Below are positions 1-10,446 of a stretch of 64,000 nt of DNA, piece by piece. The stretch is from Helichrysum umbraculigerum. Taxonomy: Eukaryota; Streptophyta; Magnoliopsida; Asterales; Asteraceae. Made by a program: the position numbers and the translations under genes. Location: NCBI GenBank assembly GCA_949592205.1, contig CATIUR010000003.1, forward strand, positions 161,561,759 through 161,625,758. The letters run 5' to 3'. The notes under the pieces are model-generated. The model searched no databases. It was given only the letters and a program-made list of their open reading frames with translations, and was not told the origin of the DNA. The first letter of the stretch is position 1. Every line of letters begins with the position of its first letter.

Positions 1-783
1 AATTCATTCTACAAGAGCATGTTAGCTCGCAGTGAGTGAGGAGGATTGTTGCATCTTCAGTGACTATTCAATAAAGCCTCTCAAATCACCAAGTACTAAA
101 AAGTACTGTTCTTATCTATACATCAGCAAGAGGGGTTCCAGTTCAAAGAATGTCCGAAAGATTACGTGGCAGCAAGTGATTGGTGTTAAGGTAACGAGAT
201 ATTTGCGGTAACAGAATTGGGACCCGCAGAATGTTGGTTTATCAGAGATCAGGACCAATCAAGCAGCAACACGTGTCCTTCCGAGATCCTATTTTGTAGG
301 CGATATTTTAGGAACTCTTGTAGTATAAATAGTTCAGTGTTTTGTACTATTGAGGCTAGTCGTCACATGCACCGTTCTTCTGTTTGTCAGAGAACCAGTT
401 TGTCTAGGTGTATGTTAAGACTCATCGAGGTTAACTATCAGCGTGTATGTCCACTGTAGTTAATTCTCTTCATTGTAATAATCTAGCTAAGTGTTTGAAT
501 TGGATTAACTTTGGTTAATCCATTCCGCATTCAACACTTTGTGAATTTAATAAATACAATTCACTTTCAGCTACTATTACTTGTCTTTCCTTGATTCTAT
601 TATATCTTTAACTTGTTATTTCAATACCGTCATACTCTGTTATAGGTAATCAATTTAAGATAAACTGAAACACTTGGTAAAATCTGAAATTGTTTTAAAT
701 TGTATTCAACCCCCCCTTTCTACAATTAAACTTTACACTGTGTGATTCCAAATCACTAATTAATAGTGATTACGGGACTCTCA
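1..783 (+). mobile_element. Ty1/copia-type LTR, 3' part (window starts inside it)
   Basis: This stretch matches, in opposite orientation, the solo LTR at 30545-31605. Both share the TATA region (here about 327-340, TAGTATAAATAG), a CCCCCCC run before the end and the terminus CGGGACTCTCA. The LTR ends at 783 with CA, and the 5' end is outside the window. No primer-binding site follows 783, so it is either a 3' LTR or a solo LTR. The copia assignment is inferred from LTR style, since no pol is present. Confidence 0.7.
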
Positions 784-2743
784 GTAGGTACAAGTGGAAG
801 TGGAAAGGGGAAAGATATTGCAAAAGGATACAAGTGGAGTTGCTAGCTTGTCGTAAGTTACACAAGCTCTTCTCTTTAAATTATCATTTTATAACCTTTG
901 AAAGCCCGCCAAACAAACTTTTGACATATTGTAATTATGAAAGCAAAGACAAGAACTAGTAGAATGTAGTAGTAGAATTTGATATGTGTTTTGAAGTGGA
1001 TTAGTTGAATTAGTATAATTTGTGTATGATTAGTAGTTTGATTGTAAAAAGTGTTAAAGTTGCAAGCCATGTACATTTGCCATTGTTGGTTCTGTATGTA
1101 TTTGAAAGGTTAAAAGAAAGTCAAAGGTCCTATTGGTCAATTATGGTTAGGGATTGGCCATTGAATGGGTCAAAATAGTCCTTTTGGGTCAGCGGGTCAA
1201 AATGGGTCAAAATGAGTCTTTAATAGTTCCTATGGACCAAGTCGAGTTAGATAAAGGCTAAGAGTGTGGGGAGAAGCCTCACAATTTTGTTTTGATAGTA
1301 GAAATATGTGGTCAAAAGTCCAGCTTCTAAATCTCTATGATTTGAGATTTAGCATGTTCACTAAATTGCTCATTTTTAGCCGAAATTGACCCATATGTCC
1401 AAATATAGAAATATTGTGAAAATACAAAAAGTGTAAAAAGGAAAGTCTTTATTTTGATCATAGTAAGTTGCTCGCAAAATTTCATTTCTTAACTCTTAGT
1501 CGTTTGTGAGATATGCTCGAACAAAGTTCGGTTTTTGGTACTAAAATGTGCAGAATTTTGAGTTGTTGCTGGAAGTGTCTGAATCCGGCGGATTCAGTGG
1601 CAATCCGGCGGATTGACTATGAATCCGGCGGATTCAGCCAACCGGATTGGTTTGAAAAAGTCTGGTTGCGAGTTGGGTCTGGAAGTCGTTTGAATCCGGC
1701 GGATTCCCTTGGTCATCAGGATTTTACAACTTTGTAAATAATATGACATAATAGTTAATCGATAACAATATCCAATTAGTTCCGAATAGTATGAATAGTA
1801 TGTATGTATATAGTTGTTCAGTATTGTAAAAAAAAAATTGTTCAGATTTTCAGGGCGTTTCACAGAATGAGAGGGGGGAGTATGTATATGGGTTTTAAAA
1901 TAAGGGGAGTATGGTTATGTGTTTAAATTGTCTCCCAAATGTGTTATTTTAGCCCGTTAATTTCGGGTACGGGTATAATTAGTACAATATAAAATTAAAC
2001 ATTTTATATTTTTATTTTATAGATGTTCTCCTGGTTTGTTATTTAAATTTAGAATAATGATAATTTCATTATTTTAGACTGTTGTACAAATTTGTACATT
2101 TTACTGCGCACATCCAATTGGGCGCCAAATTTCAGTTAAATTTCGAATTCATATTTTGAGGTAATGTTCTAAATACTTTCAAACGTCTAAGAAAAATAGA
2201 GTTTTTATGATTTGTGATCTCTGGGTACGTTTTACAATTGTTTCTGTTTGTTTGTAATACGTTTTATGTTAAACTTATATTTAAGTCGTTTTATCTATAT
2301 GTTATAGATATATTAATACTCGTAATTAATAACTGAATTATTAATTATTTCAGTGTCACTAACTTTTGTTATTTACTTTTGTCGGGTTCGTTCCGATACA
2401 TTTGTATGCAATTATAAATAACTACGTATTAAGTAATACTTTTTGGTTTAAAAGTACTGGGCTTGCTAGACTTACATCACATCAAAAAGTTTTGTTTAAA
2501 CTTAACCAGGAAATTAGCGTAAGAATGCGCATGCTTAATGTTAATTAATACCTAATTTGGAGAGTTGTCACAACTATTCTGGTTTTACCCTTCTGACTTG
2601 GGTACTCGATCCTACTGACTTGGATCAGGGATACTGACTTTCCCACGAAACATTTTATAGGATACTGACATTCCTACGGCAAACAACTATTAGGATACTG
2701 ACATTCCTACTATAACTTATACTGAAATTTGGGCAACATCCCA
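784..2743. other. Gene-free stretch, probable decayed chromovirus LTR
   Basis: I see no coding region. The palindrome array at 1580-1707 and the repeated GGATACTGAC-type phrases at 2580-2720, which resume at 5340-5430, suggest this is the left part of an LTR ('X') whose right end is at 5881 (GGGTGTGACA). The left boundary is not resolved. Confidence 0.4.
1580..1707. repeat. Palindrome array GAATCCGGCGGATTC in LTR X
   Basis: The palindrome GAATCCGGCGGATTC, or its variant CAATCCGGCGGATTG, occurs four times with irregular spacing. A fifth half-site (AACCGGATTGG) lies between them. The core resembles the GAATCCGGCCGGATTC units in the LTR of element D at 58245-58440. Confidence 0.75.
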
Positions 2744-3654
2744 ACGAATGTGACACCCGTCGAATTAGGACTAGTAATTGGTGCCTAATCAAGTTTTAAT
2801 ACATGTAATTAGTTTTGTGTTAGGCTAATTTGTGTATCAAGTAATATATGTTGATGAATATATACAAGTATGCGATTTGATTAAATCGTACAAGTTTCAA
2901 ATCGAATGTAATTCGGTTCAATTAATACGGACGTTGGTGAACAACTTTATTAAATAATACGATATTATTTAATGACACAATTATATCCAAAACATTATTC
3001 TTATAATATTTCGTATTCATTTCGTTTCGTACAAACAAAGACTACGCGATTAAAATATTAATGCATTAAATGCGCAAACAATTTAAAACAAGAATAAGTT
3101 ATATTCTATAACTCAAGTATAAAGTATTTTACAAAATACTTCAACCAAATTATCGGGAATTATTCATATTTTAAAACGCATATTTAAAAGTAATTAAATA
3201 ATTATGTAACGTTTAAACAATCGGGAAAACGAACACCGCGCGGAGCGCGGAGGCGAAGACTGAAAATGGGAGGCTTAAACCCCCCCCCCCCCCCCCCCAT
3301 TCCACCTCCTTTTTCTCATTCTCATCTTCTTTCTCTCTCTCCTCACTTTCTTTTCTCTCAAAACCTCCATCACCACCATCATCAAAAATCATCAATTTAC
3401 ACCACCAAACGCCGCCGAAATCTCAAAGCTCTTAGGAGAAAAACAACCACCACGCAACGATCTACAACTCTATCTTTTCGGAATTTCATTTCGACACTTT
3501 GTAAGTTTCCGACAAAAACCCGAAACTCTTCGATTTTACTCATTTTTACATGTTTGTTGTTTATATAAGCTTAAAATGTCCATATATGGGTTGGGTAAAA
3601 GGATCGGACCAAACTATGACCGGAAAACTCATTTTTGGCTCAAAAATTCGTCAA

Positions 3655-4070
3655 CAGCTTTAAGTGTCGCAACGACGACTGCAGTATAGCGTCACTTCGT
3701 GCGTCACTTAAGTGACGCATTGAGTGTCGCTAAAAGCCCTAATTTTGCGTCACTTGCCTAAGTGCCGCATAAAACCCTTTTTTCCCGACACATGCCTAAG
3801 TGTCGCAAATTCAATATCCGTCACTCCAAACTGACACTTCTAGCGTCACTTGTCCAAGTGACGCCTATAATCGAAAACTGATTTCACCCGTCACTAACCT
3901 TAGTGACTTAGGACACTGGAACCGACACTTACAAACGACACTTCCTTGAGTGTCGCACTATATGCGTCACTTGCACAAGTGACGCCATTAATCAGAATCC
4001 GTCATTTCATGCGACACTTCCTAAGTGTCGCCTAAACCCTTGAGTATCGCTATAAGTGACGCTGAAAACA
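3655..4070. repeat. Array of GCGTCACTT / AAGTGACGC palindromes
   Basis: About ten inverted pairs are built from two related arms, GCGTCACTT...AAGTGACGC and GCGACACTT...AAGTGTCGC. Loops are usually 3-5 nt, and the two arm types alternate irregularly. Neighbouring linkers are unrelated, so this is a scattered hairpin array rather than a simple satellite. Confidence 0.8.
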
Positions 4071-4119
4071 GAATGTTTACAACTCATTTTTACTAAGTGT
4101 CGAGACCTAAATTTTATCA

Positions 4120-4215
4120 CTCGACCCCAACCAGGGGTCAGCCCCTTGGACCCCGCCAGGGGTTGCCACCCCTGGAAACCCGCTAACCAGGGGCGCTGCC
4201 CCCGGACCCCCGTCA
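4120..4215. repeat. CCAGGGGT / ACCCCTGG inverted-repeat cluster
   Basis: CCAGGGG-type blocks alternate with their complements (GGGTTGCCACCCC and similar) over about 95 bp, directly downstream of the GCGTCACTT array in the same LTR. The local GC content is far above that of the flanks. Confidence 0.6.
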
Positions 4216-5332
4216 CCTAAAAGTTTGTAAACACTTTTTAAGTAGAACACTTCAAAATCAAAATAGTAATGTTGAAAATTATTATTACAAACAATCACCA
4301 ACGGGCCGTACACCCTTTCTAAACTCAAGTTAATCAACCAAATCGTAGTAATTTGGACAAGTCAATCAACCAAATGGGGATAATTTGGACATTATAGTTG
4401 AACGAACAACTACAAAGGTAGTCTTTTAAGATACCTATTCAATTAATAACCATCGCGCGTATTGGACGCCCTCAGGTTACAAGTCTTCGGATATCAATTC
4501 ACAGCTAATCAATTCAAGTTATTTCGATAAACACTCAAGGCTCAGGTGAGTCTCATGACCCCTATTTTACTGTTTTTCAATCAGGGGTGTGATTACATTG
4601 CACGTTTTATTTACATGTTGAACGCAAGTACAAAACAATCAAATACTACATGAGTTGTTTTCAACTAATCACTAAAGCCCTCCATAGCATAGTCTAGTAA
4701 TACATCTGTAACGTGAATGTTAGTATATGATATCATATAGGATTGACAATCCTCGTCCGGGTTAGCACGCACTAACTGGTCAAACGGACGTATTAGCATT
4801 TGGGAAGACGAATGTAGATTAGGCACTCGTAGGAGGCAACCTCAGTTGGGTTTCCTTAATTGGACCTGACAACTCAAGTTAAGCTCAGACTATGTGCTCA
4901 TGGCTGTATAACTTTTATTTTGCTTAATTGCACTTTAAATTCAATTATAAATCTTGCGGTTCATACAATTATGTGTTGACATACAAACCTGTGAGCTCAC
5001 CAGCGTTTCGCTGACCTATTTTAGCATGTATCACAGGTAACCAGCAGTAGGTTGGACTGCTCAATCAGGATCAATTAGCTCGAGTCAGCATGCAAACAAT
5101 CAGAGATTTAGCTGCATTATTATATTTTATATAGATTAATTATGTACTTAAATCTCTCAATTTCAACCGAGCTAATGTAACTATATTTTGATGTAAACTT
5201 TGATTTTATCAATACAAGTTGTAAAACGACGCATATAGAGTCGTTCATTATATCTTATGTGATATGACTATTGATTAGTCGCACTCCGACCCAAACCGCT
5301 TTCGCATCATAATTTGGGGGTGCGACAACGAA

Positions 5333-5738
5333 ACATATCACGGATTAGGATACGTACTTTCCTACAAAACGTACTTGGAAATAGGATACTACTTTCCTAC
5401 AACTACTAGGATACGAACTTTCCTACAAACAACTACTTTCAAATGTATTTGGTTTAACGAACTGTACTTGCAAACATAAAACCTGTGAATTCACTCAACC
5501 ATGTGTTGACTTTTTACTATGTTTTTCAAGGAATTAGCAGCATACGTAAGCACCGCCTGCACATATGGAACTCTAGGCGACCCGCGAAGCTTTTAGGATG
5601 CCAACTTTTTGAAACATATGAATTTCTTTTGTATAACTAATCTGTTTTTAGTCATATTTACGAAATCCACTTTTGTACAACTTAACTACTTATACGATTC
5701 GATGAATCGTAAACTTTGTAACTATTACTCTTGGCATC

Positions 5739-5772
<34 letters not shown>

Positions 5773-5881
5773 GTTGTAATCATATGCTCTGATACGTATG
5801 CATGTACAATGTTGGTATCATTACCCCCATACTTAACTAAATGCTTCCGCTAAACAAAATCAATGAATTTGAGGGTGTGAC
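5333..5881 (+). mobile_element. Right part of decayed LTR X
   Basis: The GGATACGTACTTTCCTAC-like phrases continue those left of solo LTR G. A TGTTGACTTTTTACTATG stretch before TTTTTCAAG resembles the branch/acceptor region of LTR G, with the acceptor AG apparently changed. The stretch ends GAGGGTGTGACA at 5881. A TA microsatellite lies at about 5741-5769. There are no genes. Confidence 0.5.
5741..5769. repeat. (TA)n microsatellite
   Basis: About 28 bp of alternating AT. Confidence 0.9.
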
Positions 5882-5893
5882 ATAATCAAATTA

Positions 5894-6234
5894 GACCATT
5901 CCCAACGCTAACCGGTTTCACCAACCGGTTAGCAACCGATTAGGGGGGAGGGTGCCAACGGCAACCGGTTTCAAACCGGTTTGGATCCACAACCGGATAA
6001 CTAGTTCAAACCAGTTTGTTGATCACTTAAAAACTGTGGGCCCCACACGTTTTTATTCCTCCTTTTTTTTTCTTTTGTAGTGTATTAAATAATTAAAATG
6101 TAAATGAAGTGGTTTGGAAGTGGTTAAACGGTTGGTACGGACGAATCAGTTTTGCATCAGTTTGTGGAAAGCTGATGTGGCGCTGATGTGGCAGAATTGG
6201 TTAAGAAGTGGTTCAACCTCGGTTGAGAATGCTC
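5894..6234. mobile_element. Harbinger/Tourist-like MITE, 341 bp
   Basis: The termini are GACCATTCCCAAC and the complement of GTTGAGAATGCTC, flanked by TTA (5891-5893 and 6235-6237). The interior is rich in AACCGGTT palindromes. It also has the phrase GCTGATGTGGCGCTGATGTGG, shared with the MITE at 10447-11129 and the large element at 11957-27431, so these are one family. There is no ORF. Confidence 0.8.
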
Positions 6235-6237
6235 TTA

Positions 6238-6790
6238 GTGTACTCTTTTGGCAACTTTATCAATATCAATACCCCTTATAATTGCTTTAGGTGATTGGCT
6301 TAATGCTTAGAAAAGAAAGATCAAAAATTACGTATCTACCCTTTACCTATTGACATTACTATGGAAATACCTTTATAAAGTGGAAAGAGTTTTAGTGTTT
6401 AAATAATGAATAAATTAAAAAACTAATATGGAGACAACTAACTGAAAAAACGAAATATATCAGTTTGAACAGTCTTGAAAACCAATAAATTAATAAAGGT
6501 AATCCATATCGTATGACATTAGAATTGTTGTCTTGGCTTCCTTGAACAATCGTTCTTTTTTAGGTTTATATTATTAAGAAAGTCCAATTTTAGATTATAT
6601 AATGATAGCATAAGAAAAGAAAAAGGAAGACAATGTCTAAATTTCTCATCAATATTGTAATTTGTTAACTATGCAATTACTTTACTGTAAGATCTTAATT
6701 CACGACATTAAATTTTTATTTTTACACCGTATTACGCGAGTAGAGTAGGATGCTAGTATATTTTATTTTTTCTTAAAATATATACTCGTA
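6238..6790. other. Intergenic, AT-rich
   Basis: I recognise no gene or repeat here. It is the distal upstream region of the sHSP gene. Confidence 0.6.
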
Positions 6791-6799
6791 GAAGATATA

Positions 6800-6807
6800 G
6801 AAGTTTC
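6800..6807 (+). promoter_or_regulatory. Upstream two-unit heat-shock element
   Basis: GAAGTTTC is an inverted nGAAn/nTTCn pair about 90 bp upstream of the sHSP TATA box, with further TTC/GAA half-sites around it (6791-6818). Confidence 0.5.
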
Positions 6808-6860
6808 ACATATCTTCCACACCCAAATGGAAACTACTGGAACCTCCTATTTTCCGTTCT

Positions 6861-6873
6861 TTCCAGAACCTTC
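6861..6873 (+). promoter_or_regulatory. Perfect three-unit heat-shock element
   Basis: TTCCAGAACCTTC consists of three contiguous alternating 5-bp nTTCn/nGAAn units, the known binding site of a heat-shock factor trimer. It lies 22 bp upstream of the TATA box and about 140 bp upstream of the sHSP start codon, so the gene should be heat-inducible. Confidence 0.8.
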
Positions 6874-6895
6874 TTTCAATTTTTCTTTTCATCCC

Positions 6896-6902
6896 TATAA
6901 AT
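6896..6902 (+). promoter_or_regulatory. TATA box of sHSP gene
   Basis: TATAAAT lies about 112 bp before the start codon and just downstream of the heat-shock element, which leaves a 5' UTR of roughly 80 nt. Confidence 0.75.
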
Positions 6903-7013
6903 TCACCGCTCAAATCCTCATTCCGTCATCACACAACAACTTCGAAAATCATCGCAATTCTGTTTACAATTTTTTCGTCAAATCAAACATTCGTAAAAAA
7001 ACAATCGGAAAAG

Positions 7014-7523
7014 ATGGACATCAGTTTGATGGGATTCGACGCTCCATTCCTCCTTCACAATCTTCACAACATCCTCGAATCAGCCGACGACAACCACAAC
7101 AACAACAAATCCAACAACGCCAACAACAACAACAACGCCGGACCAACTCGTGCATACGTACGTGATGCAAGAGCAATGGCTGCAACACCAGCAGATGTGA
7201 AAGAGTACCCAAATTTATACGTTTTCATCATTGACATGCCCGGGTTGAAATCAGGGGATATCAAGGTTCAAATTGAAGACGACAACGTTTTGATGATTAG
7301 CGGAGAAAGAAAAAGAGAGAATGAGGAAAACAATAATGGTGTCAAGTATGTGAGGATGGAGAGAAGGATTGGTAAGTTTATGAGGAAGTTCGCTTTGCCC
7401 GAAAATGCGAATACGGATAAAATATCTGCGATTTGTCAAGACGGAGTGTTAACCGTAACCGTTGAGAAACTGCCTCCACCCGAGCCTAAGAAACCCAAGA
7501 TGATTCAAGTTCAGGTTGCGTAA
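7014..7523 (+). CDS. Cytosolic class II small heat-shock protein (HSP20)
   Basis: This is an ATP-independent holdase chaperone of the alpha-crystallin/HSP20 family. It is expected in the cytosol as large oligomers that bind unfolding proteins and hand them to HSP70/HSP100. The 169-residue ORF has no intron, as is usual for these genes. Its N-arm starts MDISLMGFD. A class II signature follows (RDARAMAATPADVKEYPN), then the alpha-crystallin domain (about residues 58-155) with GDIKVQIEDDNVLMISGER and the conserved DGVLTVTV strand. The tail is PPPEPKKPK with no organelle or ER signal. It is longer than typical class II members (about 155 aa) because of an Asn-rich insert at residues 25-41, encoded by an AAC/CAA microsatellite. 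Heat-shock elements and a TATA box stand upstream. The class II call is from recognised family motifs; function is by homology. Confidence 0.95.
   Translation: MDISLMGFDAPFLLHNLHNILESADDNHNNNKSNNANNNNNAGPTRAYVRDARAMAATPADVKEYPNLYVFIIDMPGLKSGDIKVQIEDDNVLMISGERKRENEENNNGVKYVRMERRIGKFMRKFALPENANTDKISAICQDGVLTVTVEKLPPPEPKKPKMIQVQVA
7095..7140 (+). repeat. AAC trinucleotide repeat in the sHSP coding region
   Basis: Interrupted (AAC)n encodes the Asn-rich insert. It stays in frame. Confidence 0.85.
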
Positions 7524-8506
7524 AGGGAATAATTAATTAGTTGTTTGCATAATTTAGATTTTGGTAATAGTTATGTAGGTGGTGTTATGAGTAATGTGGT
7601 TTTGATTTTGAAGATTTAACAATTGGATGTGATATTTGTTTTGTTATTATGTTACTATGATCAATGTACTGTGGTTGGTTTTGAGTTTATTGTTCTTGTC
7701 CTGCTGTTTGGATTTTGGTATTTGTTTTCAATATTGAATATTGAATATTGAAATTGGTTGATGGTTGAATGTTAATCGGTTATTTGAACTTCGAAGAGAA
7801 CAAAAAAATAATGGTCAAAATAAGTTGTTTTTTAATCGATAAGTAACTAATATGATTATTTACAATATAGTGTCTCGACCTTTGTTTGAGCCTTTGAGGG
7901 GTTCGTTCTTCTTGTCGCTAAAGCCAAGAGCCATTTGGTATGAGTTAGAAGTTCATGATAAAAGTGAGATAATCAAACTAATTGATTTGTGATACTTCCT
8001 TATCGATTAGGGTATTGTTAATTTTCTTATATTATTTGTCATTGATGAACCTATAATCGAGTATTTTTCCTAAATTCATACTCCTTGTTACTAATAAAAA
8101 AAAAAATTGGGATGGAAATGGCAAAAAAATATTTTATCATCAATATATAAATTTGGTAAACATAGATTATGGATATTACAAATAGGGGAAAAAAAATATT
8201 TCCCTCCCTTGCATAATGGTATGGTCGATGTTTATACACATTAATAATTACGCACAAATTGGCTAATTGAAATTGATATATCATATGTATCAATTTCAGT
8301 AGTAAGAAAATATTATAAAACGACAACTCAATTAATAATACGACTAATAAGAAACTAAAGGAATACAATTGCTAAAGCTTGAATTCAATAACCAAATATA
8401 TAAGAATTATAAGTTACGATAGATAATATTCTAAACATGAAAAGTAGTTTAAAACAATTGGCTTCTAAAACAAACGATTCGACAAACCTTTAAGAACATT
8501 GGCCTT
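7524..8506. other. Intergenic between sHSP and membrane-protein gene
   Basis: This holds the 3' UTRs of the convergent neighbours and AT-rich DNA. 8195-8500 is similar to 28040-28330 (both include TGCATAATGG...ATGTTTATA and GTAGTAAGAAAATA), so it is the downstream flank of the duplicated membrane-protein gene. Confidence 0.6.
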
Positions 8507-9043
8507 CTAAGAGTGGCGTTTGGTAAATTTTGGCGTAGGATTATCACTTGATATATTCCAAATCTTTTGAAGCTCGTCACACGAAAGAGTTGGAAGCTTC
8601 TTCGAGTATCCATTCCGCGACATGACTTTATACCACCAAAGTTCATTAACGCATTTATCTTCGAGTAATGTTATGGAAGAAGCAACAATGGTTTTCTCAA
8701 TATCAGCTCGTTCAGGTGTTCCAATCGGATACCTTTTCTTGAAGTCATCTAAGGATTTCACATAAAACTCGATTCCAGATACTTTGGTGCTCATCGGCAC
8801 TTGGAAATATTTATTTTTTACCAACGAATAATCGGAAAAGCTTCCCCAATTGATAGATGTGATGCCCCATATGACTAATATCGTGCTCAACAACGAAATC
8901 GCTATAATGACTAAACATTCAGTGTTATTACTAGCATCATGTTCTATACTTTCCTTCTTTAAATCAGGGTGCTTAGGCAACTGAACTCGTTCCTTTTTAT
9001 CACTCTGCGGCTCGTGTAATTCGACTTTAACATACCCACCCAT
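8507..9043 (-). CDS. Uncharacterised single-pass membrane protein (paralogue 1)
   Basis: I do not recognise this 178-aa family. A short polar N-terminus (MGGYVKVELHEPQSDKKE) precedes one hydrophobic segment at about residues 43-61, with no cleavable signal peptide. A roughly 115-residue C-terminal region follows, with GIEFYVKSL, NELWWYKVM, GYSKKLPT and LQKIWNISS. The paralogue at 28327-28935 keeps all these blocks, including the Cys in EDKCVNELWW and SCDELQ, so the C-terminal part is the conserved domain. The ATG follows a probable 5'-UTR intron (9056-9223), and the upstream exon junction is also conserved in paralogue 2. The two copies differ at many residues while both frames stay open, which argues that they are real genes. 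Expression is not shown. Topology and function are unknown. Confidence 0.75.
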   Translation of the reverse strand: MGGYVKVELHEPQSDKKERVQLPKHPDLKKESIEHDASNNTECLVIIAISLLSTILVIWGITSINWGSFSDYSLVKNKYFQVPMSTKVSGIEFYVKSLDDFKKRYPIGTPERADIEKTIVASSITLLEDKCVNELWWYKVMSRNGYSKKLPTLSCDELQKIWNISSDNPTPKFTKRHS

Positions 9044-9055
9044 GACGCAATAAAT

Positions 9056-9223
9056 CTGTTAGAAACAGTAAAATTAAAAAAAGATTAAATCAAAATTCTT
9101 AAAACATAATTTTTTTAAAAAAAAAATGCAATTGTAATAGTTAGTATATATTGTGCCGTAGCAGCAAACTAATGAGTTTCAATCCATATAAAAAAAAAAA
9201 ATCGTAAGATGTTTACAAATTAC
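9056..9223 (-). other. Predicted 5'-UTR intron of paralogue 1
   Basis: On the minus strand, donor CTAAAG|GTAATTTG and acceptor TCTAACAG|ATTTATTGC match the equivalent sites at 28951-29129 upstream of paralogue 2. The upstream non-coding exon (9224 to about 9300, including GATCGCGTATACTCG) is also conserved. Confidence 0.6.
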
Positions 9224-9339
9224 CTTTAGATCGCGTATACTCGAATCCACGTTCTTGGCTTTTGAATGATACTTCAATTACGTGTTTCCTTTTTGTATTA
9301 AGAACATAACTAATAAGAGTTTCGTTAACATACCCTAGT

Positions 9340-9838
9340 AATTTCACCTGTAATTTCCAAGCCCATTAATTCTGCACTATTGAAGGCAATGTTATCGTAG
9401 CCCATATCAAAGTTACACGGTTTACTCCTAAACATTAATTAAATACCAATTTTTTTAGCAAAATATACGGAGTATCTTTTTAACAACTATCAGCTTACGC
9501 GTAAATAGGCCATGCCAATCTTTCGACGTATTACATTTAACATTAATTTTACATATATAGACGTATCTTTATCTTAAATAAATGTATATATAAATAAATT
9601 GATTTAAATCTTAAATGTGTATATAAATAAATTGACACGTTAAATAGAAGATCAAAAACAAATTCAGATTAAAATGAGATGGATTAATTTCTTACAAAGG
9701 TGTAACAGTTTAACAGATTAATAATTGTAAGCCCTCGTATATACTTAACAATTGTTTAAGTTGTTGGCCCTGAGTTTCATCTCTAATCTTAATTTAAATC
9801 TTATCTAAAACATAAAATAATTGTGTGAAATTAATTTC
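9340..9838. other. Upstream flank of paralogue 1 and spacer
   Basis: 9340-9475 is the promoter-side flank. It is similar to 29220-29340 and to 11850-11955, including ACGGTTTACTCC and TATACGGA. 9745-9768 (ACTTAACAATTGTTTAAG) recurs at 34144-34168 in front of the intact carrier gene's 3' flank. No gene is present. Confidence 0.6.
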
Positions 9839-9960
9839 TAGTATGAAAAAAAGAATGTAACAAGTTTAAAGATAAAATCAATTTTTTGATAGATTTCATT
9901 GAAGGGAACCACAAGAATCTTGGTTTTTGGTAGACAATTTCTTAATAATATACTCATAAG

Positions 9961-10317
9961 TAGGCTTGAACAAAAAAATCGGGTTTTAAACCCTACCCGG
10001 TTTCAAACCCGAAAACCCGACCCGGTCAAACCCGGTTTGACCCTACCCGGTTCGGGTTTTTTGAGTACCCGGCGGGTACGTACCCGGGTAGGGTTTTTAG
10101 AATTCGAAATCGGGTTGAACCCGGGTTGAAATAGGGTCGGATTGGAAACCCGGTCAAAAACCCAAAACCCGGTCAAAAACCCGAAACCCGGTTGAAAACC
10201 AAAAAAAAACCCGGTTTCGGGTTGGGTCCAACCCAGTTTTTGACTTTTTTGACCAAAACCCGGTTCGGGTTCCGGGTCAGGTCGGGTTGGGTGAAAACCC
10301 GGTTTTGTTCATGCCTA
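9961..10317. mobile_element. hAT-type MITE made of CCCGGTT repeats, 357 bp
   Basis: The termini TAGGCTTGAACAAAA and the complement of TTTTGTTCATGCCTA are flanked by a perfect 8-bp target duplication CTCATAAG (9953-9960 and 10318-10325). The intact carrier gene at 35010-35022 shows the empty site. The interior is almost entirely degenerate AACCCGGTT/AACCGGGTT oligomers. Its relatives are at 34179-34561 and 46275-46837. Confidence 0.9.
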
Positions 10318-10446
10318 CTCATAAGTAGTGATCATTGTAGTTGCTAAAAATGACATTGAAGCCCATCTTGGACCCAATCCTCTATAACAAGCACTCAATT
10401 CACCTTGTTTAATCAACTTCCAATTGTTTTTCTAACACTACCATTA

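Larger units (their letters stand above)
3501..5036 (+). other. Predicted leader intron inside solo LTR G
   Basis: Donor CACTTT|GTAAGTTTCC follows a CT-rich leader. A branch-like CTGAC precedes a pyrimidine-containing tract and the acceptor TCACAG|GT. The same organisation is seen in the LTRs of elements A/B, C and D. This is a prediction from motifs and conservation, with no transcript evidence. Confidence 0.45.
2749..5327 (+). mobile_element. Solo LTR 'G', Ty3/gypsy chromovirus type
   Basis: The LTR starts TGTGACACCCG, ends GGGGTGCGACA, and is flanked by a perfect 5-bp target duplication ACGAA (2744-2748 and 5328-5332). No internal region is present, so it is a solo LTR formed by LTR-LTR recombination. 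Inside it are a 19-nt poly-C run (3280-3298), a CT-rich leader (3299-3370), a GTAAGT donor at 3501, palindrome arrays at 3655-4070 and 4120-4215, and a CTGAC branch-like site with a TATCACAG acceptor ending at 5036. The target is itself LTR-like sequence (LTR X). Plus orientation is inferred from the order of leader and splice signals. Confidence 0.8.

Noticed and set aside
3266..3568. 100-aa ORF with poly-Pro start
   Set aside because: It is a translation of the poly-C/CT-rich leader of solo LTR G.
6827..7165. 112-aa ORF overlapping the sHSP start
   Set aside because: It covers the TATA box and 5' UTR and is in the wrong frame for the HSP20 domain.
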